Assembly: GCF_000467125.1 (NCBI RefSeq)
Contig: NZ_BATJ01000006.1
Coordinates: 124,001-188,000, forward strand
Length of the DNA: 64,000 nucleotides
Reading direction: 5' to 3'
Source: Vibrio proteolyticus NBRC 13287
GTDB taxonomy: Bacteria > Pseudomonadota > Gammaproteobacteria > Enterobacterales > Vibrionaceae
Every line of letters begins with the position of its first letter. The first letter of the stretch is position 1. Of the stretch, positions 1-9,679 are shown in pieces. The notes below the pieces were generated by a model. That model was not told where the DNA came from. It searched no databases and was given only the letters and a program-made list of their open reading frames with translations. A program made the position numbers and the translations under genes.

Positions 1-54
1 GCAGGAGTGGGCGCCGACCCAAGAGGGCATCGTCATTTTGATTTGGAGAAGTAG
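1..54 (+). CDS. 3' end of an upstream gene (partial, tentative)
   Basis: The first frame is open from the window edge to a TAG at 52-54 and ends in GHRHFDLEK. The ribosome binding site of the next small ORF (GGAGAAG, 44-50) lies inside this tail, as expected for tightly packed genes. Too little is visible to name a family. The other two forward frames give no more convincing tail. Confidence 0.25.
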   Translation, partial: AGVGADPRGHRHFDLEK

Positions 55-60
55 ACTCAG

Positions 61-168
61 ATGTATGACCCGAAACAGCGATTTATTCAACGTTGGAAGA
101 CTGTCACCGGTATTGACGGGCGAGATGTGGCTGACTGGCCGCGGGAATACCCGGGGAATTCGCAATGA
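61..168 (+). CDS. Small ORF (35 aa) translationally coupled to the photolyase gene
   Basis: ATG at 61 follows GGAGAAG at 44-50 with good spacing. It encodes a 35-residue charged peptide beginning MYDPKQRFIQRW and ending EYPGNSQ. Its TGA (166-168) overlaps the ATG of the photolyase gene as ATGA, the classic arrangement for translational coupling. I do not recognise the family. It has no signal peptide or membrane segment. It could be a real small protein or a leader that sets photolyase translation; the good ribosome site and the overlap are the only support. Confidence 0.45.
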   Translation: MYDPKQRFIQRWKTVTGIDGRDVADWPREYPGNSQ

Positions 169-1715
169 AATTTCGGCGTGTGCGATTCATTCTCGGCGAG
201 CAACTCAATCACCAACATTCCTGGTTCGAGCAGGTTGACACGCAGACATTATACGTCATCGCGGAACTGCACCAGGAGCAGAATTATGTCCTGCATCATG
301 TTCAGAAGCAGTGTGCGTTCTTGGCGGCCATGCGTCAGTTTGCCAATGCGCTGACAGAGGCCGGTCATGAGGTGCACTACCTCGATTTGGACCAGACTGC
401 ACGCTACCGGGCTCTGACAGAGCTGTTGGCTGACGTCTGTCAGCAGGCTGGGGCCGAACTGTTGCAGTATCAGCGGCCGGATGAGTACAGGTTGTTGACT
501 CAGTTGGCCGATTTTTCGCCGCCCAAAGTGGTTGTCGACTGTGTGGACAGCGAGCACTTCCTGTTGAATTTTGATGAGATTGACCAGCAGTTTCCGTGTG
601 GAAAGCACGTACTGATGGAGCATTTCTATCGCCGCATGAGAACCCGATTTGATTTGTTGATGGATGAACAAGGCAAACCGCTGGGTGGGAAGTGGAATTT
701 TGATGCAGAGAATCGTAATAAACTTAAGACCAGCGACCTTGAGTCATTGCCTCAACCTTTGCAGTTTGCCAATGACGTCAGTGAAATCTTGGAGCGACTA
801 CAGCGTCATCAGATCGCCAACTTTGGCCGGGCCGAGGTGGCTTTGTTGTGGCCGGTTAGCCGGGCTCAGGCGCTCACACAGTTGGCGCATTTTTGCCAGG
901 TCTGCCTGCCAAACTTCGGGCGATTTCAGGATGCGATGACGTGCCAGCATCCGAGCCAGTGGAGTTTGTACCACAGTCGCCTGTCATTCGCACTGAATTG
1001 CAAGCTGCTCTCGCCGCTCGAAGTGGTTGAGGCAGCGATTGATACCTTCCATCATGCCAAAGGCGCTATCAGCCTGGCTCAGGTTGAAGGCTTCGTTCGA
1101 CAGATCGTGGGCTGGCGGGAATACGTACGCGGTATTTACTGGGCAAATATGCCGAGTTATGCGAAGCGCAATCTTCTGAATGCCGGCCGACCGTTGCCAG
1201 AGTACTTCTGGAACGCACAAACACACATGAACTGCGTCCATCATGCGGTGTCGCAGTCGCTTAACTATGCGTATGCCCATCATATACAGCGCCTGATGGT
1301 GACCGGGAACTTTGCCATGCTCGCCGAACTCAATCCGGATCAGGTGGATGCATGGTATTTGGGCATTTATGTCGATGCTCTGGAGTGGGTAGAAATGCCC
1401 AACACTCGCGGGATGGCGTTGTTTGCCGATGGCGGCATCATTGCGACAAAACCGTATGCGGCCAGCGGCTCTTACATTAATCGGATGAGCGACTATTGCT
1501 CATCGTGTCGCTATCGAGTGAAAGAGCGCAGTGGTGATCTCGCTTGCCCGCTAAACAGTCTGTATTGGCGATTTATGGTCAAGCATCGCGACCAACTGGC
1601 AAATAACCCGAGGATCGGCATGATCTACCGCAATTGGGACAAACTTACGGCGGAGGCTCAGGATGCTATTCTTGCTACTGCAGAGAAGAATCTACAACGA
1701 CTTGAGAGTTTGTAA
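165..1715 (+). CDS. phrB: Iron-sulfur (6-4) photolyase / cryptochrome (FeS-BCP, PhrB type)
   Basis: 516 aa, full length for the prokaryotic (6-4) photolyase/FeS-BCP family, which repairs UV (6-4) photoproducts using FAD and light. The N-terminus MKFRRVRFILGEQLN matches the family's Rossmann-type antenna domain; the C-terminal half is the helical FAD domain. Four cysteines at about residues 357, 445, 448 and 461 (CVHHAV; CSSC; CPLNSLYW) have the spacing of the 4Fe-4S ligands known in Agrobacterium PhrB. The gene starts inside the stop of a 35-aa ORF and is followed 22 nt later by an SDR gene, so it probably sits in a light-inducible operon. Substrate specificity is inferred from the family. 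Confidence 0.9.
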   Translation: MKFRRVRFILGEQLNHQHSWFEQVDTQTLYVIAELHQEQNYVLHHVQKQCAFLAAMRQFANALTEAGHEVHYLDLDQTARYRALTELLADVCQQAGAELLQYQRPDEYRLLTQLADFSPPKVVVDCVDSEHFLLNFDEIDQQFPCGKHVLMEHFYRRMRTRFDLLMDEQGKPLGGKWNFDAENRNKLKTSDLESLPQPLQFANDVSEILERLQRHQIANFGRAEVALLWPVSRAQALTQLAHFCQVCLPNFGRFQDAMTCQHPSQWSLYHSRLSFALNCKLLSPLEVVEAAIDTFHHAKGAISLAQVEGFVRQIVGWREYVRGIYWANMPSYAKRNLLNAGRPLPEYFWNAQTHMNCVHHAVSQSLNYAYAHHIQRLMVTGNFAMLAELNPDQVDAWYLGIYVDALEWVEMPNTRGMALFADGGIIATKPYAASGSYINRMSDYCSSCRYRVKERSGDLACPLNSLYWRFMVKHRDQLANNPRIGMIYRNWDKLTAEAQDAILATAEKNLQRLESL

Positions 1716-1737
1716 GGTGTAAGGGGAACAGTGCTAC

Positions 1738-2445
1738 ATGGAGATTCTGATTGTTGGCGGAAATGGCGGGATTGGCCGAGCGCTGGTGAAGGAGGCATTA
1801 TCACGATTTTCTGGTGCGAATGTGCATGCCACTTATCGCCGTGAATGCCCGGAAATGGTGGCCGCTAATCTTATCTGGCATCGGATGGACGTGGAAAATG
1901 AATCTTCGATCGAGCAGGTGGCTTTATCCATGACCCGTTTGGATTGGATCATCAATACCGTCGGGCTGCTGCATTGTGATGGTCAGATGCCGGAGAAGAA
2001 CAGTCAGTCCGTTGAAGCGGGTTTCTTTATGCATAATATGATGGTCAATGCGCTGCCGACCTTGCTACTGGCTAAACATTTTCGTCCTCTGCTCAAAGGC
2101 AGCCGTCAGCCACTGCTCGCAGCGCTGTCCGCCAGAGTAGGCAGTATTTCAGACAATCGGTTAGGTGGTTGGTACAGTTATCGAGCTTCGAAAGCGGCCT
2201 TGAATATGATCATTAAAACACTGGCTTTGGAATGGTCAAGAACCCTGCCTGCCAGCGTGGTGGTGACGTTGCATCCTGGAACCACAGATACGCCGTTGTC
2301 GGCGCCATTTCAAAGTAAGGTTGCACCTGATAAGTTGTTTACACCCGAACGGGTGGCCCGCGATTTGTTGACTGTGCTCAGCTCTTTGAAGGCGACAGAT
2401 AGCGGGCGATTTCTGGCCTACGATGGGAGCGAGTTACCCTGGTAA
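1738..2445 (+). CDS. Short-chain dehydrogenase/reductase (C-factor-like SDR)
   Basis: 235 aa classical SDR. The NAD(P)-binding glycine motif GGNGGIG is at residues 7-13, and the catalytic Ser plus YRASK (YxxxK) are near residues 142-158 in VGSISDN...WYSYRASKAA. It resembles the CsgA/C-factor subgroup of small SDRs often found beside photolyase genes in vibrios. It begins 22 nt after phrB and ends just before a bidirectional terminator, so it is probably the last gene of the photolyase operon. The substrate is unknown; an oxidoreductase role is firm, a role in light response is inferred from position only. Confidence 0.8.
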   Translation: MEILIVGGNGGIGRALVKEALSRFSGANVHATYRRECPEMVAANLIWHRMDVENESSIEQVALSMTRLDWIINTVGLLHCDGQMPEKNSQSVEAGFFMHNMMVNALPTLLLAKHFRPLLKGSRQPLLAALSARVGSISDNRLGGWYSYRASKAALNMIIKTLALEWSRTLPASVVVTLHPGTTDTPLSAPFQSKVAPDKLFTPERVARDLLTVLSSLKATDSGRFLAYDGSELPW

Positions 2446-2451
2446 ATGAGT

Positions 2452-2471
2452 AAGGCCGCATGAGCGGCCTT
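2452..2471. terminator. Bidirectional hairpin between convergent genes
   Basis: AAGGCCGC (2452-2459) and GCGGCCTT (2464-2471) form a perfect 8-bp stem with a 4-nt loop. It lies between the SDR stop (2445) and the stop of the convergent DUF2256 gene (2476) and can serve both strands. Confidence 0.65.
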
Positions 2472-2475
2472 GAAT

Positions 2476-2631
2476 TTAGTGCTTGTCGGCAGATTTCTGG
2501 CGAGTACGACGACAACGTTCAGAGCAGTACTTGACGTCTTGCCAGCAGTGTTGCCACTTTCGGCGCCAGTAAAACGGTCGTTGGCATACCGGACAAATCT
2601 TACTGTTCAGATGACATTTTACGTGTGCCAT
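2476..2631 (-). CDS. DUF2256 family small zinc-ribbon-like protein
   Basis: 51 aa, read on the minus strand from ATG at 2631-2629 to TAA at 2478-2476. The sequence begins [20 protein letters not shown] and carries CxxC (CPVC) plus a second cysteine cluster ([12 protein letters not shown]), as in DUF2256. The cysteines suggest metal binding. These proteins are frequently encoded next to photolyase/cryptochrome genes. It is convergent with the photolyase-SDR operon. Function is unknown. Confidence 0.85.
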   Translation of the reverse strand: MAHVKCHLNSKICPVCQRPFYWRRKWQHCWQDVKYCSERCRRTRQKSADKH

Positions 2632-2700
2632 ATGGTTGTCCTGACTCAAGATTACGGATGAATACTTGGTCAGTCATACGTGCTTCGGCCGCCTGACAGA

Positions 2701-3885
2701 TCACGCCGCGTGTTCGCTTTGGTAATTCCCAAGTAGCGCGTTGTAGAAGTCGCTGTCGTCCAGTACCCCCACCAGTTGCTGATTTTCAACCAGTAGGATT
2801 GGGTGGCCGCTGCGATGCTTGAGTTCAATCGCGTCTCGCATATCAATGTCTGGTGTTGCGGCCAGCAGCATGTCTGAATTGATGTCGTCCAGGCTCATGC
2901 TGTCGTCCCAGTGCACAAGCGTCAGGTCGCTATCGCTGTGGACATTAAATGCCGAGTTATCCGACTCCACCCAAGTTTCACTGCTCTGACAAACCTTCCA
3001 GCGGTTGCCCTGCTGTTCCAGTGCTGTGACTGGTTGCATCAGAGAGCGGCCCTTTAGCACGTTGAGCGGGTTGGTGTGGGCAACGAAGTCTTTTACATAC
3101 TCAGTTTTAGGAGTCAGAACGATCTCTTCCGGTTTGCCATGTTGAATCAGACGGCCGGACTCCATAATTGCGATGTTGTTGCCGATTTTCAGCGCTTCAT
3201 CCAGGTCGTGGCTGACGAACAGAATGGTTTTGTTCAGCTTGCTTTGCAGCGCCAACAGCTCATCTTGGAGCTGCGCTCGGATAAGTGGATCCAACGCGGA
3301 AAACGGCTCATCCATCAGCAAGATATCGGTGTCCATCGCAAAGGCACGTGCCAGACCGACACGTTGCTGCATACCACCGGACAATTCGTGAGGGAACTTG
3401 TCTTCCCATTCCGCCAGGCCGACCATTTCCAACTGTGTGCGAGCGCGCTCACGGCGCTCGGCTTTACTGACGCCCTGCATTTCCAGGCCAAATGCAACGT
3501 TGTCGAGTACGCTCAGCCATGGCATCAAAGCAAATTTCTGAAAAACCATCGAGACACGGTGGGTGCGCAGTTGACGCAGAGTTGCTTCGTCACACTGTGC
3601 TAAGTCAACCTGATTGTCTCCGTCTTTCACTTTAAGCGCACCACGGCTGATGGCATTGAGCCCGTTTACTGCTCTCAGCAGGCTGGATTTACCTGAGCCG
3701 GACAAGCCCATTAACACGCAAATTTCGCCTTCTTTGACGGACATGCTGACGTTGTCGACACCGACGACCTGACCGGTCTGATCGATGATTTCCTGGCGGC
3801 TTAAACCTGAGTCCAGCAGCGTCAGTGCTTTTTGCGGAGCGTCGCCAAACACGACGTCCAGTTGTTCAATTGTAATCGCGTCCAT
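2701..3885 (-). CDS. choV: Choline/betaine ABC transporter ATP-binding subunit ChoV (ProV)
   Basis: 394 aa ATPase of an osmolyte importer of the ProV/ChoV class. Walker A is GLSGSGKSS (near residue 60), the signature is LSGGMQQR, and Walker B is ILLMDEPFSALD. The long C-terminal extension includes a CBS-like segment (LLVENQQLVGVLDDSDFY), typical of ProV proteins and used in ionic-strength sensing in related transporters. It is the last gene of betI-betB-betA-choX-choW-choV and starts 3 nt after choW ends. It powers uptake of choline or betaine, feeding BetA and BetB. Confidence 0.93.
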   Translation of the reverse strand: MDAITIEQLDVVFGDAPQKALTLLDSGLSRQEIIDQTGQVVGVDNVSMSVKEGEICVLMGLSGSGKSSLLRAVNGLNAISRGALKVKDGDNQVDLAQCDEATLRQLRTHRVSMVFQKFALMPWLSVLDNVAFGLEMQGVSKAERRERARTQLEMVGLAEWEDKFPHELSGGMQQRVGLARAFAMDTDILLMDEPFSALDPLIRAQLQDELLALQSKLNKTILFVSHDLDEALKIGNNIAIMESGRLIQHGKPEEIVLTPKTEYVKDFVAHTNPLNVLKGRSLMQPVTALEQQGNRWKVCQSSETWVESDNSAFNVHSDSDLTLVHWDDSMSLDDINSDMLLAATPDIDMRDAIELKHRSGHPILLVENQQLVGVLDDSDFYNALLGNYQSEHAA

Positions 3886-3888
3886 GGG

Positions 3889-4737
3889 TTAGGCCTCTTT
3901 GTTATTCTGATTCGGAGTTTTACACAGGCGGTCGAGAATGATGGCAACCAACACAATCGCTAAGCCCGCTTCGAAACCCTGAGAAATGTTCACGGTGTTC
4001 AGGGCTCGGATTACGGGTTTGCCCAGCCCGTCAGCCCCTACCAGAGCAGCGATTACTACCATAGATAGCGACAACATAATGCATTGAGTAATACCGGCCA
4101 TAATGCTTGGGAGCGCCGCAGGCAATTCCACTTTAAACAGCAATTTCATTCGGCTGGCTCCGAAGGCTTTGCCCGCTTCCACCAGTTCTTCCGGTACACG
4201 TGTCATTCCCAGATAGGTGAGTCGGATAGGGGCGGCGATGGCGAATATGATCGTTGAAATCAAGCCCGGTACGATGCCTAAGCCGAACAAAACCAGTGTC
4301 GGGATCAGATAGACAAAGGTCGGTACGGTCTGCATCAGGTCCAGAATTGGCCGTAACAGGGTGTATAACCAGGGTCGATGGGATGCCATGATCCCAAGAG
4401 GTACGCCAATTAATACGGAAATCGTTGTCGCTGCAAACACCAGGACAAAGGTTTCCAGCATTTCTTGCCAGTAGCCCAGATTGAGTATCAACAGTAGTGC
4501 GGCGACAACAAAAACGACCAGAGATACTTTGCGATGCAGATACCACGCCAGCGCTGCCGTGATAGCGATGGGCAGTGCAGGGGGCATCCATTTAAATACG
4601 TCGACTAGGAATAAAATCACAGTCTCTAAGAAATACGAAATCGCATCAAACAGGCCGGAAGCGTTCATGGTTAGCCAGTCAACACCGGTCTCCATCCATT
4701 GGCCTAGGGGAATTTTGTGGTCAGTTATTATATTCAC
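3889..4737 (-). CDS. choW: Choline/betaine ABC transporter permease ChoW (ProW)
   Basis: About 283 aa multi-spanning permease of the binding-protein-dependent family, with the EAA-like loop region EELVEAGKAFGASRMKLL and strongly hydrophobic segments throughout. I choose the GTG at 4737 (MNIITDHKIPLG...): it has AAAAGG 7 nt upstream, and ProW proteins of vibrios, as I recall them, begin with this ITDHKIPLG segment. An in-frame ATG at 4767 would add ten residues but is buried in a strong stem-loop at 4752-4775. The gene lies between choX and choV in one operon. Confidence 0.9.
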   Translation of the reverse strand: MNIITDHKIPLGQWMETGVDWLTMNASGLFDAISYFLETVILFLVDVFKWMPPALPIAITAALAWYLHRKVSLVVFVVAALLLILNLGYWQEMLETFVLVFAATTISVLIGVPLGIMASHRPWLYTLLRPILDLMQTVPTFVYLIPTLVLFGLGIVPGLISTIIFAIAAPIRLTYLGMTRVPEELVEAGKAFGASRMKLLFKVELPAALPSIMAGITQCIMLSLSMVVIAALVGADGLGKPVIRALNTVNISQGFEAGLAIVLVAIILDRLCKTPNQNNKEA

Positions 4738-4751
4738 GGTATTACCTTTTG

Positions 4752-4775
4752 GACGGTGGATTTGCATCCACCGTC
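4752..4775 (-). promoter_or_regulatory. Intercistronic stem-loop between choX and choW
   Basis: GACGGTGGAT (4752-4761) and ATCCACCGTC (4766-4775) form a perfect 10-bp stem; on the transcript strand the loop is GCAA, a GNRA tetraloop. No U-tract follows, so it is not a standard terminator. Its position just after the binding-protein gene fits an mRNA-stabilising or processing hairpin that raises ChoX over ChoW/ChoV. Confidence 0.6.
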
Positions 4776-4786
4776 TCCTGTATGTC

Positions 4787-5725
4787 TTATGCGTTGTCCA
4801 GATACGTTGTTACGGCTTGAGTCGCCTCTTTGCCGTCGAGCGTCTTCACGCCTTTAAGCCAGGTTTGTACCTGTTCTGGGTGTTTCTTCAGCCATGCACG
4901 TGCCGCTTTGGCTGGTTTTTCGTTCTGGTTGAGGATGGCTTCCATCAACTCGTTTTCCATCTCAAGGCTAAACTTGAGATTTTGCAGCAATCCGCCGACG
5001 TTTTGGCATTCGGAGGTGTAACCTTTACGCACGTTGGTGTAGACGCTGGCACCACCATAGTTCGGACCGAAGTAGTCGTCACCACCGTCGAGGTATTCCA
5101 TATCGATGTTGCTGTTCATTGGGTGCGGTGCCCAGCCCAGATAAACAATCCACTGATTGCGGCGTACTGCGCGTGCAACCTGCGAAACCATGCCCGCTTC
5201 GCTTGACTCTACCAGGCTGAATGAGTTCAGTTTGAAGGCATCAGAGTCAATCATGGATTGGATCAGGCGGTTGCCGTCGTTGCCAGGTTCGATGCCGTAG
5301 ATGCGGCTTTTGAATTTGTCGGAATTTTTGGCGATGTCGGCGAAGCTTTTCACGCCAGCGTCGTACACGTATTTTGGCACGGCCAGTGTGTACTTGGCGC
5401 CTTCAAGGTTAGCGCGCAGTGTTTCTACCGTGCCTGCGTCGCGATACTTGGCAATGTCGCCTTCCATGGTTGGCATCCAGTTGCCAAGGAAGACATCAAT
5501 ATCACCGTTGGCCATTGAAGAGTAGGTGACCGGAACCGACAGCAGGTCGATCTTGGTTTTGTAGCCCATGCCCTTCAGCAGTTCGGTGGTGACGGCGGTG
5601 GTCGCGGTAATGTCCGTCCAACCAACGTCAGCAAAACGCACGGTTTCACATTGGTTGGCGTAGGCACCAAAGGCCGTCATCGAACACAGTCCGAAGGTGA
5701 GCAGAGTTTTTTTCGTCGTAGACAT
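4787..5725 (-). CDS. choX: Choline ABC transporter substrate-binding protein ChoX (ProX-like)
   Basis: 312 aa periplasmic binding protein of the OpuAC/ProX superfamily. An N-terminal signal peptide (MSTTKKTLLTFGLCSMTAFGAYA) precedes a mature start near NQCETVRFADVGWTD, characteristic of the ChoX subgroup. Aromatic residues that could form the quaternary-amine cage are plentiful (for example WTDITA, LGNWMP, YLGWAPHP). It is preceded by betA (42-nt gap) and followed by choW after a stem-loop. It captures choline and possibly betaine in the periplasm. Confidence 0.92.
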   Translation of the reverse strand: MSTTKKTLLTFGLCSMTAFGAYANQCETVRFADVGWTDITATTAVTTELLKGMGYKTKIDLLSVPVTYSSMANGDIDVFLGNWMPTMEGDIAKYRDAGTVETLRANLEGAKYTLAVPKYVYDAGVKSFADIAKNSDKFKSRIYGIEPGNDGNRLIQSMIDSDAFKLNSFSLVESSEAGMVSQVARAVRRNQWIVYLGWAPHPMNSNIDMEYLDGGDDYFGPNYGGASVYTNVRKGYTSECQNVGGLLQNLKFSLEMENELMEAILNQNEKPAKAARAWLKKHPEQVQTWLKGVKTLDGKEATQAVTTYLDNA

Positions 5726-5767
5726 GATTTTTCCTTGTAATGATTACTGACTTTAAAGTGCTAAAAA

Positions 5768-7468
5768 TTAAGAGATGTCTTCCAGCTCTCTTACTGGCGG
5801 ATGGAGTCTTTGCTTGTCCTGCCAGTCAGGTGCAATCCATACGGGCACGTTGGATGGCGCCAATTCGGGTTTACCTAAAATGAAATCAGCTGCGCGCTCG
5901 GCCACCATGATGGTAGGCGCATTCAGGTTGCCGTTTGGAATGGTCGGGAAGACAGAAGAATCGACCACTCTCAGGTTGTTGATCCCGCGGACCCGACAGT
6001 GCTCATCCAGCACAGCCATTGGATCGTTGTCGCTGCCCATTTTGCAGGTGCATGACGGGTGATATGCGCTTTCCACGTTCTCTTTCACCCACTGGTCGAT
6101 CGCTTGGTCTGATGTCACTTCAACGCTTGGCTGAATTTCCGTGCCCCGGTATGCATCCATCGCCGGTTGTGACAAGATTTCACGGGTCAAGCGTATGCAG
6201 TCCCGCCAGTCTTGCTTATCCTGCTCGGTGGAAATGTAGTTAAACAGGATCTCCGGTTTAACGTGCGGATCACTTGAGGTAATGGCTACGTGACCGCGGC
6301 TTTCCGGTTTGTTCGGACCGACGTGAACCTGGAAGCCGTGTCCATCGAATGCTGCCTGGCCGTCATAACGCATTGCGGCAGGCAGAAAGTGGTATTGAAT
6401 GTTTGGCCATTTCAGACCTTTGCGTGAGCGGATAAAGGCACAAGACTCAAAGTGGTTAGTGGCACCCAGCCCTTTGCGAGTCAGAATCCACTCTGTACCG
6501 ATCAACCCTTTACTGACCAAACCCAGCTTGCTATTAAGCGTGATCGGCTGCTTACACTCATACTGAAAATACACTTCTAAGTGATCCTGAAGGTTTTGAC
6601 CCACGCCTGGCAGATCATGCTCAACAGGGACACCTGCATTCTCCAGTACAGTCTTCGGGCCGATGCCTGACAACTGAAGCAGTTGCGGTGAACCGACCGA
6701 ACCGGCACTGGAGATCACTTCACGTGCGGCGAAAGCTTTCATCACTTTGCCGGACTTTTCGAATTCAATGCCATACGCAGTGCGGTTCTCCATCAAGATT
6801 TTCCGTGCCACAATGCCTTTCATCAGCGTCAGGTTCGGGCGTTTCAACGCACGGCGCAGATAGGCATTTGATGTGGAGGCACGAACACCGTTTTTGACCG
6901 TCATGTGCATCGGCCCAAAACCTTCCTGCTGGTAGGCGTTGTAATCGTTGGTGTCCGGGTAGCCCGCTTGCTGACCCGCATCAATAAATGCCTGATACAG
7001 GGGGTTTAACTGCATGTCATTGCCGTTGCAGGTGCCAAGTGGCCCATCGCCACCTCGGTATTCGTTTTCTCCGCCAATCCAGGTTTCCGCGCGGCGGAAG
7101 TAGGGCAGACAAGCCTGATAGTTCCAGCCAGTGGCGCCATGGGTTTCCCATTCGTCGAAATCGCAGGCATGACCACGCACATACACCATGCCGTTGATGG
7201 ATGAGCTGCCACCCAGCACTTTACCCCGTGGACAGTGCAGGCGGCGTCCGTCCAACCCCGGCTCAGGTAGCGACTCGAACTGCCAGGCATACTTTTCCGT
7301 ATTCATTGGATACGACAGTGCAGTAGGCATCTGGATAAAGATGCTGCGATCTGTGCCGCCGGCTTCCAGCAGCAGGACGCTATGCTCGCCGGATTCGCTG
7401 AGACGATCAGCCAAGACACAGCCGGCCGAGCCCGCGCCGACGATAATATAATCGTAGCGTAGTTGCAT
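5768..7468 (-). CDS. betA: Choline dehydrogenase BetA
   Basis: 566 aa GMC oxidoreductase, normal length for BetA. The FAD-binding motif GAGSAG is near residue 11 and the GMC signature region is [22 protein letters not shown]. Near the C-terminus [13 protein letters not shown] carries the catalytic histidine and [17 protein letters not shown] is the final GMC signature. It oxidises choline to betaine aldehyde at the membrane, supplying BetB. It lies in the betIBA-choXWV operon, 20 nt after betB. Confidence 0.96.
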   Translation of the reverse strand: MQLRYDYIIVGAGSAGCVLADRLSESGEHSVLLLEAGGTDRSIFIQMPTALSYPMNTEKYAWQFESLPEPGLDGRRLHCPRGKVLGGSSSINGMVYVRGHACDFDEWETHGATGWNYQACLPYFRRAETWIGGENEYRGGDGPLGTCNGNDMQLNPLYQAFIDAGQQAGYPDTNDYNAYQQEGFGPMHMTVKNGVRASTSNAYLRRALKRPNLTLMKGIVARKILMENRTAYGIEFEKSGKVMKAFAAREVISSAGSVGSPQLLQLSGIGPKTVLENAGVPVEHDLPGVGQNLQDHLEVYFQYECKQPITLNSKLGLVSKGLIGTEWILTRKGLGATNHFESCAFIRSRKGLKWPNIQYHFLPAAMRYDGQAAFDGHGFQVHVGPNKPESRGHVAITSSDPHVKPEILFNYISTEQDKQDWRDCIRLTREILSQPAMDAYRGTEIQPSVEVTSDQAIDQWVKENVESAYHPSCTCKMGSDNDPMAVLDEHCRVRGINNLRVVDSSVFPTIPNGNLNAPTIMVAERAADFILGKPELAPSNVPVWIAPDWQDKQRLHPPVRELEDIS

Positions 7469-7488
7469 AGTTGTTGTTCTCCGGAGGT

Positions 7489-8955
7489 TTAAGCGTAAGG
7501 GCTGGCGAAGTCGCCGAGCTCTATCAGCACGCTTTTCGTCTGGGTATAGTGGAGTAGGGTTTCCGGCCCGTTTTCTCGGCCGACGCCTGAGTGTTTGTAA
7601 CCGCCGACCGGCATCTCTGCTGGAGAATCACCCCAGGTGTTGACCCAACAGATACCCGCCTGAAGCTGGTGGATAACACGGTGAGCGCGTGACAGGTTTT
7701 GAGTGAACACGCCTGCGGCAAGGCCATAATCGGTATCGTTCGCACGGCGAATTACTTCGTCTTCATCGCGGAACGTCAACACCGACATCACCGGACCAAA
7801 AATTTCGTTTTGCACGTGAGGCATGTCATCGTTGCAGTCCGTAAACACTGTCGGTGCGACAAAGTTACCGTTTTCCAGGCCGTGACCTGTGACGCGGTAG
7901 CCACCGGTCAACAGCGTCGCGCCGCTGGCTTTCGCGGCTTCAATAGCGCCGAGTACTTTTTCAAGATGCTCGGTCGAGATCAGCGCGCCAATTTGGGTTT
8001 GCATGTCCATAGGATTACCGACAATCAGCTTCTCGGTACGGCTTTTCAATTGCTCGATGAAACGGCCATACAGGCTTTCGTGAACAAAAACGCGCGTACC
8101 ATTGGTACACACTTCACCCTGAGTGTAGAAGTTAGCCACCATAGCCGCAGAAACAGCATGATCCAGGTTGGCATCGTCAAAGATGATCATTGGCGATTTT
8201 CCGCCCAGCTCCATCGTCACGGATTTGAGCGTTTTTGCGCTGTCAGACATGACGGTTTTACCCGTACCGGATTCACCCGTGAACGACACTTTTGCAATCA
8301 AAGGGTGGGCAGTCAGCATCTGACCGACACGGTAGTCGCCCTGAACTACGTTAAAAACGCCGTCCGGCATGCCGGCTTCAGTGAAGATCTCTGCCAGTTT
8401 CAATGCGGTCAGTGGGGTTTCTTCTGACGGTTTAAAAATCATGGAGTTACCGGCGGCCAGAGCAGGGGCGGATTTCCACATCGCGATTTGAATCGGGTAG
8501 TTCCACGCGCCGATACCGGCACAGATGCCAAGTGGTTCGCGACGGGTGTAGAAGAACTGGTTTTCACTCAGCGGTTGTTGTTCGCCTTGCATAGCAGGTG
8601 CCAGACCAGCGAAGTATTCAATGACATCGGCACCCGTCACGATGTCCACTTCGGTGGCTTCCTGCAGAGGCTTACCTGTATCGAGTACTTCCAGCTTTGC
8701 CAGTTCGTCATTTCGTGCTCTAAGGATTTCGACAGCTTTGAGCAAAATGCGGCTGCGCTCTACTGGTGTCATGGCAGACCAAACTTGAAATCCACGCTGC
8801 GCTGATTCGATCGCTGCTTCCACGTCGGATGCCGACGCTTGACCGATTTCTGCGATGGCTTCGCCGTTGGCTGGGTTGTAGCTGATAAAGCATTCGCCTG
8901 AGGTCGCTTCAGTGTGCTGACCGCTGATGTATTGTGATTTCTTTTCCATATGCAT
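7489..8955 (-). CDS. betB: Betaine aldehyde dehydrogenase BetB
   Basis: 488 aa NAD(P)-dependent aldehyde dehydrogenase, the usual BetB length. Visible motifs are the cofactor loop [10 protein letters not shown], the general-base Glu in [10 protein letters not shown], and the nucleophilic Cys in [11 protein letters not shown]. It converts betaine aldehyde to glycine betaine. Two starts, ATG 8955 and ATG 8949 (MHMEKK), are possible and neither has a strong Shine-Dalgarno sequence. It lies between betI and betA in the osmoprotectant operon. Confidence 0.95.
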   Translation of the reverse strand: MHMEKKSQYISGQHTEATSGECFISYNPANGEAIAEIGQASASDVEAAIESAQRGFQVWSAMTPVERSRILLKAVEILRARNDELAKLEVLDTGKPLQEATEVDIVTGADVIEYFAGLAPAMQGEQQPLSENQFFYTRREPLGICAGIGAWNYPIQIAMWKSAPALAAGNSMIFKPSEETPLTALKLAEIFTEAGMPDGVFNVVQGDYRVGQMLTAHPLIAKVSFTGESGTGKTVMSDSAKTLKSVTMELGGKSPMIIFDDANLDHAVSAAMVANFYTQGEVCTNGTRVFVHESLYGRFIEQLKSRTEKLIVGNPMDMQTQIGALISTEHLEKVLGAIEAAKASGATLLTGGYRVTGHGLENGNFVAPTVFTDCNDDMPHVQNEIFGPVMSVLTFRDEDEVIRRANDTDYGLAAGVFTQNLSRAHRVIHQLQAGICWVNTWGDSPAEMPVGGYKHSGVGRENGPETLLHYTQTKSVLIELGDFASPYA

Positions 8956-9023
8956 GCTGACTTAATTTATTTTGATTTAATGATGGAGTTGTCATAACTC
9001 TCGTCTGGCGACCGGAGACTCAA

Positions 9024-9626
9024 TCAGTAAGCCTGGCCGGCGTAAAACGTGAGTTGTTTGTCCAGATAATCGTTGATGATGGTTCGGGCTTTATCTGCGT
9101 TAATACCGTCGGGGTTGAGCGCCCCGCGTAGCCAGATACCATCAATCAGTGATGCAATGCCGTGCGCAACCATCTCTGCGGTATCACCCGGCAACAACGC
9201 TTTTAATTCAATTCGTAAGTGAGAAAGCAGGCGTTTCTCGTTCACTCGCTGCAGGCGCTTTAATTCCGGGTCATGCATCGAGTAGGACCAGAATGCAAGC
9301 CAGGTTTTTGCGACTTTATTTTCTGCCTGATAACCGACGAAGTTGCCGTCGATAATGGCATTGATACGTTGTAGATGCGCTTCTTTGGGCAGAACTCTTA
9401 ACCGAGAGGTTACCGTTTCAGACAACTGGCGCAGAATGGCGCGCATGGTCTCTTCCAGAAGGCCATGTTTGCCGCCGAAGTAATGATTGATAATACCAGT
9501 CGACACACCGGCCTCCTTGCTGATCAGGGAGATGCTGGCATTGTGTAGACCGACACGTTCAATCACGGTCATGGTGGCATTCACCAGTTGTGGTTTTCGG
9601 ATGTCTGGCATACCGACTTTTGGCAT
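9024..9626 (-). CDS. betI: TetR-family repressor BetI
   Basis: 200 aa. The N-terminal helix-turn-helix (about residues 10-55: [37 protein letters not shown]) and the C-terminal domain match BetI, the choline-responsive repressor of bet genes. It is the first gene of the operon and probably autoregulated. The Shine-Dalgarno AAAGGA lies close upstream of ATG 9626. An inverted repeat at 9680-9707 upstream is a candidate operator. Confidence 0.94.
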   Translation of the reverse strand: MPKVGMPDIRKPQLVNATMTVIERVGLHNASISLISKEAGVSTGIINHYFGGKHGLLEETMRAILRQLSETVTSRLRVLPKEAHLQRINAIIDGNFVGYQAENKVAKTWLAFWSYSMHDPELKRLQRVNEKRLLSHLRIELKALLPGDTAEMVAHGIASLIDGIWLRGALNPDGINADKARTIINDYLDKQLTFYAGQAY

Positions 9627-9679
9627 TGTCAGGTCCTTTTTATTTTTAATTGAACGATCGATTAAATATAAAATGCCTC

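Noticed and set aside
249..671. 140-aa minus-strand ORF inside phrB
   Set aside because: Antisense shadow of a well-supported gene; no ribosome site and no protein-like family pattern.
7699..8427. 242-aa plus-strand ORF opposite betB
   Set aside because: Lies wholly inside betB on the other strand; composition mirrors the real gene.
9648..9666. CGATCG-centred palindrome as BetI operator
   Set aside because: Flanking bases do not pair; the dyad at 9680-9707 is much better.
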